Below, one piece after another: positions 52,884 to 62,797 of a stretch of 64,000 nt of DNA. The position numbers and the translations under genes were made by a program. The stretch covers positions 100,236-164,235 of the forward strand of contig CAZICM010000018.1 of NCBI GenBank assembly GCA_964537685.1, read 5' to 3'. Under the pieces are notes generated by a model. That model did no database searches, was not told the DNA's origin, and worked only from the letters and a program-made list of their open reading frames with translations. How positions within the stretch are numbered: position 1 is the stretch's first letter; each line of letters begins with the position of its first letter. Source of the stretch: CAZICM01 sp964537685 (GTDB taxonomy: Bacteria; Myxococcota_A; Polyangia; Polyangiales; Polyangiaceae).

Positions 52884-54224
52884 ATGGCGGGCAAGCAGCA
52901 TAAAGCCAAGGACAGTGAGCCGCTTTCTTCCGGACCTCTGTATAAAACGCTTCTAGCTGCGCTGGTTTTGCATGCCGCGCTGCTTTCGCTGGCCCGCTTT
53001 GCTCCCAAGCCGGCTCTTGAAAATGCTGGGCTTCTCGAAGAAAAAAAGGGGGATTGGTTCGATATTGAAACCTTGCCCGAGCCCCCTAAGGTAAAGGTTC
53101 CCGAAGCGCCCCCCGCCGAAGCGCCTGAACCCCAGGGCGCCGATAAGGCAAAATCGATCGAATTGCCAAAATCGGCGCCAATCCCTCAGCGTGGCGGACC
53201 TATTTCTTCAGATTCACAAGAACCTCCTCCCGCGGGCAATCCGAATGAATTGAAAGGCGCGGGTTCAGAAGCGCCGGGCAGCAGCCAATTGCCCGAGGAT
53301 TCCTTTTCGCCTCCCGAGGGCGCACCGGGAAATGGAGGGGGCCAGGGAATTATTACCGGATTGGGCGGATCGCCGGTGTGGATGGTTCCGGGTGTATTGC
53401 CCTCCGCGCCTGCCCCCGCGCCCGCGCCGACCAAAGCGCCCGAGAGCACACCCACCGATAGCAATATCGCGGGGCAGGTGCTGAGCGGGGCGCTGCGCAA
53501 ACACGATCGGGAGCTCGGGCTTGAATCGCCGGCGGGCGGTGTTGTCGCTTCGACCATTACCTCGCTGGTGCGCAATTCCGAGGCGCCTCCAGATGCGCGG
53601 GCAACCTTTGAAATTAAGCTTGGACCGTCGGGCAATGTGCTCGGTGTGCGGGTGGTGAGTTCGTCGGCGGGCAACAATGCGACGTGGCAAAATATCGCGA
53701 AAAAGGCCGCGGCCGACTTAAAAACCAAGGCGCTGGGCATGCTGGGTGATGCGGCGACATCGGGCGCGACCGTTACCGTGAAAATTGAATCGAAAGTGGT
53801 GTACCCCGCGGGTTCGCGCGAAAAAATCGATGTTCAGCCTGTGTGCGCCGAAGAAGTGGTTCAAGAGATGATCCGGACGATTTCGGAAGGAACCGCGGGC
53901 GAGCCAAGCCGCGGGCCGATTAACGATCCCGCGGTCAATCCTCCCAATCCAGCCGCGGGGCTTGCCAATTCGCCCGAGGAAGAAGAACGAAAGCGAAAGT
54001 TTTGTATTCCGATCGGCATCAAGGGCAGCGGGGATATTTCAAATCTCGGGGCACATACTCAAAAGGTTGTACGTTCAACCTTTAAAATTGATATCGCGGG
54101 GCAAAAAATGCTCGAGGATGTAAAGGAAGTCGATCGAAGAGCCCCGTGGTCGCCCGCCGATCCCAATAAAGTGAAGCCCATCCGCCAGAAGTGGAAGAAA
54201 AAGAAGAAGAAACCATCAAATTAG
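52884..54224 (+). CDS. TonB-like protein with Pro-rich linker
   Basis: 446 residues. One hydrophobic helix near 20-40 (LLAALVLHAALLSLARF) anchors it, followed by a Pro/Glu/Ala-rich linker as in TonB. Residues 225-290 resemble a TonB-type C-terminal domain (DARATFEIKLGPSGNVLGVRVV). After this comes a second Cys-containing part (VQPVCAEEVVQEMI, KFCIPIGIKGSGDIS) that TonB lacks. The end is Lys-rich. It may span the periplasm and work with the exporter genes just before it (25 nt), or with an outer-membrane receptor elsewhere. Confidence 0.7.
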   Translation: MAGKQHKAKDSEPLSSGPLYKTLLAALVLHAALLSLARFAPKPALENAGLLEEKKGDWFDIETLPEPPKVKVPEAPPAEAPEPQGADKAKSIELPKSAPIPQRGGPISSDSQEPPPAGNPNELKGAGSEAPGSSQLPEDSFSPPEGAPGNGGGQGIITGLGGSPVWMVPGVLPSAPAPAPAPTKAPESTPTDSNIAGQVLSGALRKHDRELGLESPAGGVVASTITSLVRNSEAPPDARATFEIKLGPSGNVLGVRVVSSSAGNNATWQNIAKKAAADLKTKALGMLGDAATSGATVTVKIESKVVYPAGSREKIDVQPVCAEEVVQEMIRTISEGTAGEPSRGPINDPAVNPPNPAAGLANSPEEEERKRKFCIPIGIKGSGDISNLGAHTQKVVRSTFKIDIAGQKMLEDVKEVDRRAPWSPADPNKVKPIRQKWKKKKKKPSN

Positions 54225-54241
54225 ATACCCATTTGATGGTT
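54211..54241. terminator. Bidirectional terminator between convergent genes
   Basis: AACCATCAAAT (54211-54221) and ATTTGATGGTT (54231-54241) form a perfect 11-bp stem around a 9-nt loop, with T-rich tails on both sides (TATTTT after it, and TTCTTCTT on the minus strand). It covers both stop codons, of the TonB-like gene and of the macroglobulin gene. Confidence 0.75.
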
Positions 54242-57200
54242 ATTTTGTGCGAATGCCGACAACGAGGGGCCGGGCGGGCGCCGTTGCAAATGGAGCTTCT
54301 TCAAAGGCGAGTTTGGCCCGGGCCTCGGGCACGGTGAATTTGCCGCTCAAGCCAAAGCGCAAGGGGATATCCATCAAAATCGGATGGGGGCTGAATCCAA
54401 CATTCTTTCGTATAGAAATAACACCTTGAATTTGCCTCACGCCGGTAATGGGCGCGGCAAGGGAAACCCCGGGCGGTAAAGGAATGCGGGCTTCTACGGT
54501 GGCCGAGCCATCGGACGAGGTGGAGTTCAGCGAGACCCGCAACGGCGCGACACCCCCCGCAAGCGCCTTGGAAGGCCATGTTGTTTCAAAGCGGACGGGG
54601 CTCTGCGCGCTCTCGGGCGGACGCGACCACAGGCGCAGCATGGGCTGTTCGTAGCGGGTCAGCACGGGCGCCCCCGATACGAGCAGCGTGGCTTTTTTGA
54701 CATGAGCCGGAAGAGCGATTTTTACGGCTTCATTCAAGGGAATTTCGGCTTCTTTTTTAAAATCGCCGGCCGTCACCGTTACCACGGTCTTGGTCTCGGA
54801 TGCGGGCGCCATAGCCAGAATGGCCTGCACGGCGGCGCGCGTGGACACCGATGAACCATAGCCTCCCTTCGCATCCACTTGTATTTTTAACCATGCCAAT
54901 AGTTTTGCGGCATTCGGGCCGCCCCACGCCGCTCCAAGGCTCGCCGAGCGCACAAGCGCCGCGTAGACCAATGCGCGATAGGCTCGATCCGCCGATTGAA
55001 AATAACTCAGGGCAATTTCGCCGCCCGCCGACACAGAAAGCATGTCGCGCAATTGTTTGGCAAGATTGGCCGCCAATGACACCCGGTGAGGCCGTTCCGC
55101 AAGCGCGAGCACGGCCCTCGCCACGGACGCTGCATCGCCGCTCTTGCGCACCGTGTACACGGCTTCCGTCACAAAGGCATCCCAGCACGCGAGACGCACT
55201 CCATTGATAGGCGGAGGCTCGATTTCAAGCCCTAAAAGCGCGTGCTCCAGCGATGTCCCAAAGCGATCGGGACAGCGGCCTTGCATGCCCGCCTTCGCTT
55301 CCGCGCTGTGTATCGGCGCCCAAATCTGCAATCGCTGCTCGGCCGCCCAGGATGGAGGCGGGCGCACCGAGCCGTTTTCGGAAGCGATTTGAAGCACGGC
55401 GCGCAGTTTGGCCGATGCCCGTTTCGCGATGTCGGCTGAAAGCGAGCGAAGCGGCGATTCTTCGCCAAAGCGCCCCACCGCCCATTTCTCGACGCGGGCC
55501 GCTGTTTCCAGCGAATCGGCCAGGGCTTCCACCGAAACAATCCCATCCGGATTTAATGCCGCGAGTGCCGATCGAATTGCGGCTTCATCGCCTCGTTCGA
55601 TAACCACGCTCGGTGCTCCATTTTCTTGATGAACCCTTGAATCCACGGGCAAGGAGAGTTCGGCTTGAGACTCGACCCACTTGGGCATGGAGAGCACCAC
55701 AGGCTCGCCCTGAGGCTTTATTTCCCATCGGTGTGTCACTTTATCCGATGCAATGGATGGAGCCCTGACTTCAATATCGAGCACGGCTTGACCGCGGCGC
55801 AGGGCTTTGAGCCGGAGACGGCTTTTTACGCTGCCGCCCGCGGGAACAATGATTTCGTTTTTGGCCTGGCGCGCATCGGCGAATACCACGCTTCCCGATG
55901 GATTTGCCAATACGGTTGTATTTGCAGGCTGGGCGCTTCGGTTGCGGATCGTCACGACGACATCGCCTTCATCGCCCGTGACCCACGCGGCCCCCGAATC
56001 CACGCGGGCCGACAGCGGCAAGACGACCGGAATATCCAGCGATGAAACGGCGGGCCGGGCCACATCGGGAATGCCCAAAAGCGCCACGGACCATGTGGTT
56101 TCAGCATCGCCCAATTTCAATTTAATGCGGGCTTTGCCCTGCGCGTCGGTACGCACGGGAGGCGTCCACACGGCGCCGCCCACCGAAATGCCATAGCTGC
56201 CCCGGCCGTGGCCAATTGTTCCAATGCCTCCCAGACCAATGCCTTCGCCTATTCCTCCAGCGCCAAAACCTGAACCCACGCCCGAACCCCAGCCATTGCC
56301 CAAGGCTGTGCCCGTTAATTCATTGAACATCGTTTCCCAGGCCGAAATCGTCGCGTCTCCCACTTCCATTTCGACTTTGGCATCGACAATTCGATCTTCT
56401 TCGACAGCCATTGCATAGGGTGTGCCAGATTTTACAACACGTTCGAATGGATCTTTTACGTCGTCGGCATTTCCCACTTGCCTATCCGGTCCGGGAGCGC
56501 GCAGCTCAAAACCGCGCACAGCCGTTAAAAATGGCAAAGGCGGGCTTTGGGCCTTCATAAATTGAATCGTGCCTCCCCACGGATCGAGAAGAAGGCTGGG
56601 CTCAATCACACCATCCCGCACCAATTTGCGAAGAATCGCATTGGGATCTTTGAGCGCGGGCTCTTCGGGATCGAGCCTGCGCTCGTGCCTGAATTCGCGC
56701 ACTTTCATCAGCACGCGGAACAATTTCAAACGGGTCACGCGCCTGGCCACGTTGTCAAACGTCACTTGGGGATCGACCGCCACCAAATCGGAAAGCGCCA
56801 GCGTTTCTCCTCCGGGCGTTTCAGGCGCCGCGCTCATCGCCGCTGTCACCAGCGTCATTAATTCAGGATTGAATACCCAGTTTCCCGCGCTGTCCTTGCG
56901 CCTCACATCCCGAAGCCGTTCCGCCGATTCCGTCGCTTCAAATACGGCGCCTTCCAGCGATCGGAGAACCTCTCCAAATGCTTTGATGATCTGCTCGCGC
57001 GCGCTTCCTCCGGGATCGTTAATGGGTTCTAAACCCGCTCCGCGAATGCGCGATAAAAATGCCCGGCGTGCGGGTTCCGCAGCATCGCCGCCCTCGAGCA
57101 AGGTGTCGCAGCGCTCATCCTCCACGCGCAGCATCCGGCATAAGGTCAGCCGTGTGTCCATGCTCTTGAGCGACTCAACCGTGCCGCCTCCAAAGCGATC

Positions 57201-59069
57201 GATCATGACGGCGGCGACTTTTCCAAGTAGCGGATTGCCTTGGCCATCGCTTAGAATTGCTTCGATTTCAACTTCTCCGCCCGGCGCAGCCCGGCCCGCA
57301 ACCATTTTACCTGTTATTTTAGGCAATACGTTCGGCCTAACCCATAAATTGCCCGTGGCTGCGCGCGCTTTATTGCGGACATCAGGCGACAGCGCCGAAA
57401 AATCCCATAGCCCTGTCGACCCTTCGGGAAGGCTGATCTCAGAACCTTTGTCACCGTCGGAAACCCATAATCCCCGGGCATTCACATAATCGCTTTGAGC
57501 GCCCAACAAGAGGCTCCAGGCTCCCGCAGGCTGACCTTTGGCCGATAACATCCGCACGCGCACGGATTCGCCTGGCATTGCCATCATTTTGTCTGGGCGC
57601 ACCATCGAATTGAGCTCGCGATCTACCGAAACACAGAGCTCAAAAGGTTCGCGGCGAATGCCCAGCGCGGGAATATCGCCCTCGGGCTTAATGACAACGG
57701 CAGCCGCCACGCCGCCCGCGCAGGGCCCCACATTGCGGAACGCACCTAGGTCAATCGGCGTCTTCCACAGCACTTCCGCTTCGCCATAAGCATCGGTGCT
57801 CACCCGCTCCTTCAACCCGTCGGCCTCGATGACAAAATTCGCGGAAACGCCTTTTCCATAGCCATCGCTCACCCGCAGCAGCATGCGCTGATCGATGCCC
57901 GGAATGACGACGCCCGCTTCGGGAAATAGTTCGGCTGCCGAGAGAGGGAATCCCACCACAACTTGTGAGTTGCTATCGAGCGCATGGCCTTCGTATTCCG
58001 ATTTCGCGACCAAATGAATGGAGGTCGTTGTGCCCGGCGCCAAGGTGCGCGGAGCCTGCGTCTCGCCTTCCACAACCCCGGCGGGCGTGGTGTACACGAG
58101 CGTGGAAGCCTTCTCCCAAGCCTCTTTTTCGGTGGGCGCGGTCGTGCCTTTGGGCCCAATCCATACCCGCACGGGCAGTCCCGCGACAGGCTGATTGACG
58201 GCATCGCGCACCGTGACCGAATAGCGGACGTTCTGGCCGGCTTTAATGCTATTCGCCGAAAAATCGGCCCACATTTGGGGTTTTCCCGGCGTTTCTTCGC
58301 GCAGAAAAAGCGTTTGCGAAGCCGTGCCCGAGCGTCCCTGCGATACGTAGGCGCTGATATTAAAATTCCAAATCGATTCATCGATCCAGGGAATGCCCAG
58401 GCGGGTCATCACCATGCCCGCCCGATCGGTTGCCATTTGAATGTTTTTACGGACAACACCATGTTCGGTGAGCTGAATATTCACGGGAATACCCGGGACA
58501 GGCTCGCCCGTGGCCACATCGGAAACATTTGCCCAGACGGGGACGATGCTGCCCGGAACGACATTGGAATCGGCGACGTGAAGCGAGATTTTGTAGGGCT
58601 GGGTGCGGTGGATGGTGAGGACGCGGACGCGGCTGTGTTCGCCGACTTGAAGGCCGATTAAGAGCTTGAGTTCGCGGTCATCGCCGGGCGGAATGGGCAC
58701 ATCGAGCTGAACGCGGCCCTGAGCGTCGGTGCTTTTGCGAATGGGAGGCGGTGCCGAACTTTGATTGGGGCCTAGGCTTTCCGGGTCCCAGCGCGCTTCG
58801 ACGCTCGTGTCGGCCAAGGGAAGCATCGTGGTTACGGCGGGGAATCCATAGGCCACGACGTGTATGGGCACGGAGGCGCCGGTCGTAGCTGCGCCGGGCG
58901 CGTGGATAAACATGTCGAGCCCGCGCGCGGCCTTGCTGTCGGAGGTGACGGCGGCGTCTGAGGGCGGTGCGGCCAATATCGCGCCGATGGCGAGAATGAA
59001 GGCGCTGGAAAAGGGTTTGAATAAGCGGCGAAGGCGGCGCGGAGAGCTGGGCATGGGAAGGTCGGACAA
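54240..59069 (-). CDS. Alpha-2-macroglobulin-like protein without thioester
   Basis: 1,609 residues from a TTG at 59069 (AGGGA 7-8 nt upstream), or 1,604 from an ATG at 59054. A signal peptide runs to about residue 40. The N-terminal half has repeated macroglobulin (MG) beta-domains; the A2M domain core is recognisable at about 965-1000 (PVRTDAQGKARIKLKLGDAETTWSVALLG). A Gly-rich loop (about 935-962) lies in front of it, a feature of myxobacterial proteins of this group. No GCGEQ thioester motif appears anywhere, so it resembles the thioester-less (MagD) class of bacterial macroglobulins. These may trap proteases in the periplasm. Last gene of the operon that includes the molybdenum hydroxylase. 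Confidence 0.85.
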   Translation of the reverse strand: MSDLPMPSSPRRLRRLFKPFSSAFILAIGAILAAPPSDAAVTSDSKAARGLDMFIHAPGAATTGASVPIHVVAYGFPAVTTMLPLADTSVEARWDPESLGPNQSSAPPPIRKSTDAQGRVQLDVPIPPGDDRELKLLIGLQVGEHSRVRVLTIHRTQPYKISLHVADSNVVPGSIVPVWANVSDVATGEPVPGIPVNIQLTEHGVVRKNIQMATDRAGMVMTRLGIPWIDESIWNFNISAYVSQGRSGTASQTLFLREETPGKPQMWADFSANSIKAGQNVRYSVTVRDAVNQPVAGLPVRVWIGPKGTTAPTEKEAWEKASTLVYTTPAGVVEGETQAPRTLAPGTTTSIHLVAKSEYEGHALDSNSQVVVGFPLSAAELFPEAGVVIPGIDQRMLLRVSDGYGKGVSANFVIEADGLKERVSTDAYGEAEVLWKTPIDLGAFRNVGPCAGGVAAAVVIKPEGDIPALGIRREPFELCVSVDRELNSMVRPDKMMAMPGESVRVRMLSAKGQPAGAWSLLLGAQSDYVNARGLWVSDGDKGSEISLPEGSTGLWDFSALSPDVRNKARAATGNLWVRPNVLPKITGKMVAGRAAPGGEVEIEAILSDGQGNPLLGKVAAVMIDRFGGGTVESLKSMDTRLTLCRMLRVEDERCDTLLEGGDAAEPARRAFLSRIRGAGLEPINDPGGSAREQIIKAFGEVLRSLEGAVFEATESAERLRDVRRKDSAGNWVFNPELMTLVTAAMSAAPETPGGETLALSDLVAVDPQVTFDNVARRVTRLKLFRVLMKVREFRHERRLDPEEPALKDPNAILRKLVRDGVIEPSLLLDPWGGTIQFMKAQSPPLPFLTAVRGFELRAPGPDRQVGNADDVKDPFERVVKSGTPYAMAVEEDRIVDAKVEMEVGDATISAWETMFNELTGTALGNGWGSGVGSGFGAGGIGEGIGLGGIGTIGHGRGSYGISVGGAVWTPPVRTDAQGKARIKLKLGDAETTWSVALLGIPDVARPAVSSLDIPVVLPLSARVDSGAAWVTGDEGDVVVTIRNRSAQPANTTVLANPSGSVVFADARQAKNEIIVPAGGSVKSRLRLKALRRGQAVLDIEVRAPSIASDKVTHRWEIKPQGEPVVLSMPKWVESQAELSLPVDSRVHQENGAPSVVIERGDEAAIRSALAALNPDGIVSVEALADSLETAARVEKWAVGRFGEESPLRSLSADIAKRASAKLRAVLQIASENGSVRPPPSWAAEQRLQIWAPIHSAEAKAGMQGRCPDRFGTSLEHALLGLEIEPPPINGVRLACWDAFVTEAVYTVRKSGDAASVARAVLALAERPHRVSLAANLAKQLRDMLSVSAGGEIALSYFQSADRAYRALVYAALVRSASLGAAWGGPNAAKLLAWLKIQVDAKGGYGSSVSTRAAVQAILAMAPASETKTVVTVTAGDFKKEAEIPLNEAVKIALPAHVKKATLLVSGAPVLTRYEQPMLRLWSRPPESAQSPVRFETTWPSKALAGGVAPLRVSLNSTSSDGSATVEARIPLPPGVSLAAPITGVRQIQGVISIRKNVGFSPHPILMDIPLRFGLSGKFTVPEARAKLAFEEAPFATAPARPLVVGIRTK

Positions 59070-59093
59070 CGAACCGTCCCTTGTTGTTCCGCG

Positions 59094-59372
59094 TCAAGCT
59101 ACTTCTGGGATTGCAAAGCAGGAACGGCCCTGAACGCAGCGGTGGGGATGCACATAGTCATCATCGGCGCCGAAGGTTTCCATCGTTTTTAGGCACCAAT
59201 AGACGGCCGTTGTGGAATCGCCCCATTCATCGGCGGGATGAGGAAGAGCGAAAGAGCCGAAGGACATTTTGGTGCGAAGCAAGCGGCAGATGGGTGAACG
59301 CTGAGCCGGTTCGCCGATTTTGTTTTGTTCTTCGGGGAGCAGCTCCAATCGGATTTTTTCTCGCTCGCTCAT
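59094..59372 (-). CDS. Small protein in the hydroxylase/macroglobulin operon
   Basis: 92 residues with AAGGAG 6 nt before the ATG at 59372. No signal peptide, hydrophilic, three cysteines (SPICRLL, VYWCLKT, HRCVQGRSC gives a close pair) and a His-rich stretch DDDYVHPHRC. I do not recognise it. It lies 24 nt after the FAD subunit and 24 nt before the macroglobulin gene, so it is part of the same transcript. It may bind a metal, or help assemble the hydroxylase; both are guesses. Confidence 0.7.
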   Translation of the reverse strand: MSEREKIRLELLPEEQNKIGEPAQRSPICRLLRTKMSFGSFALPHPADEWGDSTTAVYWCLKTMETFGADDDYVHPHRCVQGRSCFAIPEVA

Positions 59373-59396
59373 GATGGGCTCCTTGAATGCACGCTT

Positions 59397-60371
59397 TTAC
59401 TGGGCCGCCGCCGCAAGAAGGGTTCGTTTGATTAAGGCTTCAAACATAGGCAATTTATATTGATTGTGGGATAGCGGCGCCGCGTCTTTCAATGCCGCCC
59501 GCGCCGAGGCCAGCGCTGTTTCTTCGGTGATTTCCTTGCCGATCAGCGCTTGTTCGGCGGCCTTCGCCCGGTGGGGAACGGGGGCCGCAGCGCCCAGCAC
59601 AATGGACGCTTTTTGAACTTGTTTTCCAGCCCGTTCGAGCACCGCACAGCATTCGGCGATCGGCCAGTCAAACGATTCTTTTTCGCCGTATTTCATATAG
59701 GCCGATACCGTATTCGGCCCCGGTGCGGGCACGCGAATCTCTGTGAGAATTTCATCGGGCAACAGCGAATGTTCGCGCGTTACATCGGTCTCGGGGGCCA
59801 CATAAAACGACTCCAACAAGGCTTCGCGGGTTTGCTTCGAGCCCCGGATTTCAAGCTTGGCTCCGTAAGCGATTAGCGCCGTGGCCATGGCCGAGGGATG
59901 GACAATTGCACAGTGTTGGTTACCAAAAATAGCGTGATAGGTATTATCGCCTTCAATCGCAAAACATTTAGGCCCGGCCTTGCGCAGGCAATGAAATGCC
60001 TCGGAGCGGAAATACCAGCAGCGGGGCCGCTGAAGCAGATTGCCTCCCACGGTCGCCATATTGCGAATTTGAGGCGTGGCCGCGAGGCCCGCCGCTTGTC
60101 CGATGGCTGCATAGCGCTTGGCTATCAAAGGTTCGGAGGCGAGGCGCGCCAGCGTGATTAATGCGCCGATGCGAAGTTCGGTTCCGGGCACTTCAACCAT
60201 TCGATCGAGGGATTGAATATTTCGAAGATTAACGATGCGCGAAGGAGAAATAAGGCCCTCTTTTAAGAGGTCCATCACATCAACGCCGCCCGCTTTTAAA
60301 GTCACGCCGGGGCCCGCCTGAGCGAGCGCCTGCTCCACCGATTTGGCGTCCGACCACTCAAAACGATTCAT
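59397..60371 (-). CDS. Molybdenum hydroxylase FAD subunit (YagS/CoxM-like)
   Basis: 324 residues; AGGAGG 4 nt before the ATG at 60371 supports the start, which overlaps the stop of the large subunit by 4 bp. The FAD-binding fold shows LKAGGVDVMDLLKEG early, the ATPQIRNMATVGGNLLQRPRCWYF motif near 95, and a C-terminal CO dehydrogenase flavoprotein domain (SIVLGAAAPVPHRAKAAEQAL). The RCWYFR and CLRKAGPKCF segment is typical of the YagS-like group, where an extra 4Fe-4S cluster may be bound; here the cysteines are in place. It passes electrons from the molybdenum site. Confidence 0.88.
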   Translation of the reverse strand: MNRFEWSDAKSVEQALAQAGPGVTLKAGGVDVMDLLKEGLISPSRIVNLRNIQSLDRMVEVPGTELRIGALITLARLASEPLIAKRYAAIGQAAGLAATPQIRNMATVGGNLLQRPRCWYFRSEAFHCLRKAGPKCFAIEGDNTYHAIFGNQHCAIVHPSAMATALIAYGAKLEIRGSKQTREALLESFYVAPETDVTREHSLLPDEILTEIRVPAPGPNTVSAYMKYGEKESFDWPIAECCAVLERAGKQVQKASIVLGAAAPVPHRAKAAEQALIGKEITEETALASARAALKDAAPLSHNQYKLPMFEALIKRTLLAAAAQ

Positions 60372-62797
60372 TTGGCCTCCTTGTTTTGGGCCTTGGGCAG
60401 CTTGGAAAGCGCCGATAGCACGCGCGCGGGCGTCATGGGTAATTCGCGAATCCGGACGCCGACGGCGTTGTAGACGGCGTTTGCAATCGCCGCCGCGGTG
60501 GGAACGGTGGCCGGTTCGCCTATGCCTCCCGCATCCGTCGAATTTTGGCCCCGGTATTCCTCGAGAATGACAATATCAATCGATGGGATTTCCCGGGCTC
60601 CCGCGATTTTATATTGCTCTAAATTGGGATTGACCATCAATCCGGTGCGGTTGTCGAGGCGCCTTTCCTCGTACAGGGCATAGGAAATACCTTGAATAAT
60701 ACCTCCGTTGATTTGGCTTTCCAATGCGAGCGGATTGAGCGGCCTTCCGCAATCATGAACGGCGACAATGCGCTCGACCTGAATGATTCCGGTGTCCACA
60801 TCGACGGCGACTTCGGCGAACTGCACGCCTCCATAACCTCCGACTGCGCTTCTGCTGCGGCCCCGGGCCGATTCAAATCCGCCATAATCATCAGATCGGC
60901 TTGCAATTTCACTGATTTGATCGCTGCGCAGTTTGGCCGCCGCGGCTTTGAATGCGATCGTTTTGGAAGGATCGCCTTTAGAAAATATTTTTTTGTCTTT
61001 AAAGACAAGCGCGGAAGGATCGGCGCCGAGCTCGGAGGCAGCTTGCTGGGCGAGTTTTTGTTTTACGAGAAATGCGGCATTGCGGGCCGCGGGTGTGATG
61101 GAGCCCGTGGTTTTGCTGCCGCCGGAAGCCGTTCCGCTGGGGAAATTGGTGTCGCCGATGCGGATATCAATATCGGAAACCTGAAGGCCCAGCTCTTCGG
61201 CCACAACTTGGGCGAGGGCGGTGCGGATGCCTGTTCCAATATCTTGAACGGCTGAAAATAAGGCGACATGGCCGTCCCGGTAAATGCGCACTTCGCACGA
61301 TGCGTCGAGATCGACAAATCGATACCAAATGGATTGAGCCATGCCCAAGCCGCGCTTAATCGGCCCTGGCATGATGCCCGGCGCCCGCCTGCGCACCCAG
61401 CCTATTTTTTCGGCGCCGATTTTCCGTTCGGCCCGCCGGGCTTCGCTGTCGACATTCTTGCCCTTTTGATCTTCGTCGAAATCGATTTTATCCCGCAGAA
61501 TAACGGGATCCATTTTTAGTTTTTCGGCGAGTTCATCAATAAGCTGCTCCAGCGCGAAGACGCCCTGTGGATGCCCGGGCGCGCGAAATGCGGCCGCGGG
61601 GCCTGCGTGCGTAAATACATCCGCCTCTTCGGTCAGAAGATTGGGGCAGGGATACATGTTTTTCGCAGGCCCGCCGGCTCCCGCTCCCGTGCCCGTTCCC
61701 GCCGTTCCATACGATACCAAATGAAGCGCCGTTAACGTCCCATCGGATTTTGCACCAATTCGGAGCATTTGGTTTGAGCTGGGCCTGTTGCCTACCGCCA
61801 AATGCTCTTCTTTACGGTCAAGCATCAAGCGCACGGGGGCGCCTGCTTTTTTGGATAGATGGGTCGCCAATACACCGTAATTGCCCGCTCCAAATTTAGC
61901 TCCAAAGCCGCCGCCCATAAATTCGGTAATCACGCGCACGCGGGTTTTGGGCAATTGAAAGATTTCTGCGAGCTCGTTTTGGACCGATCCTGTTCCCTGT
62001 GTCGATGCATAGACCGTGAGCATTTCGGGCTTGTAATCGGCGACGACTCCATGCGTTTCCAGGGCGGAATGCGTTTGAACCTGGGTTTTATAGGTCGCCT
62101 CGACCACAACGTCGGCAGCGGCAAATCCAGCCGAAATGTCGCCCCGGGGACCGCCAAAGGTTCCGCCTTTCACAGGGCCCCGCACATTGCCTTTTTGAGG
62201 TACGCCCGCCGGTCCTCCTCCGCCTCCCGCCGTGCCCGCTTGATCGGCCGCGCCGGGAAATACAAGGGGCGCGCCGTCTTTGCGGGCTTCTTCGAGATCC
62301 ACCACGAAAGGCAATTTTTCGAATTCGATTTTAATTAATTTCGCGGCTTCATCCGCATCGGCCTGAGTGAGCGCGGCCACGGCGCAAATGGGCTGGCCCG
62401 CGTAACGCACAATTGGATATTTGGCCTGGGTTTCCTGGGCCGGATCGCGCAGCACGGCGCTTCCCAAGAGGTGATCGACAATGTGCACGGCGCGCACGCT
62501 GGGATGTTTTTCAGCGGCGCTCGTGTCAATCGATAAAATGCGCGCGTGCGGATAAGGCGAGCGGACGATCCGGCCAAAGAGCATGCCCGGTAATCGGATA
62601 TCGGATGTGTAGCGGGCGGCGCCGGTGACTTTTGAACGGCCATCCAAGCGCGGCGTGGGCTTTCCGACCGTGGAAAGCTCGGCATTGATTGGCCAGGCAA
62701 AAGGTTCTGAAGCGGGCAGCTTTCGTTCTACCTCGCCCATTTGCCAGCCCAAAATGCCCGCAGGGAATTTCTCGGAGCGTTTTTTATCGTCGCTCAT
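60368..62797 (-). CDS. Molybdenum hydroxylase large subunit (YagR-like)
   Basis: 809 residues. It binds the molybdopterin cofactor and oxidises an aldehyde or similar substrate. The motifs are GGGFGAKFGAGNYG near 297, FRAPGHPQGVFALEQLID near 408, QDIGTGIRTALAQVV near 520, and GGIGEPATVPTAA near 765, where Glu is the likely catalytic base. The CO dehydrogenase active-site loop (AYRCSFR) is absent, so this is not CO dehydrogenase. No signal peptide; it should be exported bound to the Tat-tagged small subunit. Start overlaps the small subunit stop (ATGA). Confidence 0.9.
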   Translation of the reverse strand: MSDDKKRSEKFPAGILGWQMGEVERKLPASEPFAWPINAELSTVGKPTPRLDGRSKVTGAARYTSDIRLPGMLFGRIVRSPYPHARILSIDTSAAEKHPSVRAVHIVDHLLGSAVLRDPAQETQAKYPIVRYAGQPICAVAALTQADADEAAKLIKIEFEKLPFVVDLEEARKDGAPLVFPGAADQAGTAGGGGGPAGVPQKGNVRGPVKGGTFGGPRGDISAGFAAADVVVEATYKTQVQTHSALETHGVVADYKPEMLTVYASTQGTGSVQNELAEIFQLPKTRVRVITEFMGGGFGAKFGAGNYGVLATHLSKKAGAPVRLMLDRKEEHLAVGNRPSSNQMLRIGAKSDGTLTALHLVSYGTAGTGTGAGAGGPAKNMYPCPNLLTEEADVFTHAGPAAAFRAPGHPQGVFALEQLIDELAEKLKMDPVILRDKIDFDEDQKGKNVDSEARRAERKIGAEKIGWVRRRAPGIMPGPIKRGLGMAQSIWYRFVDLDASCEVRIYRDGHVALFSAVQDIGTGIRTALAQVVAEELGLQVSDIDIRIGDTNFPSGTASGGSKTTGSITPAARNAAFLVKQKLAQQAASELGADPSALVFKDKKIFSKGDPSKTIAFKAAAAKLRSDQISEIASRSDDYGGFESARGRSRSAVGGYGGVQFAEVAVDVDTGIIQVERIVAVHDCGRPLNPLALESQINGGIIQGISYALYEERRLDNRTGLMVNPNLEQYKIAGAREIPSIDIVILEEYRGQNSTDAGGIGEPATVPTAAAIANAVYNAVGVRIRELPMTPARVLSALSKLPKAQNKEAK

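Noticed and set aside
56569..57489. Open frame of 306 residues on the plus strand
   Set aside because: It is antisense to the macroglobulin gene and rich in Ser, Arg and Pro, as expected for a shadow of a GC-rich gene.
54240..59069. Thioester-containing macroglobulin
   Set aside because: I looked for GCGEQ and near variants through the whole frame and found none, so the trap by thioester is not supported.
60368..62797. Annotation as carbon monoxide dehydrogenase large subunit
   Set aside because: The AYRCSFR active-site loop of CO dehydrogenase is not present. The closest match is the YagR type aldehyde oxidoreductase.
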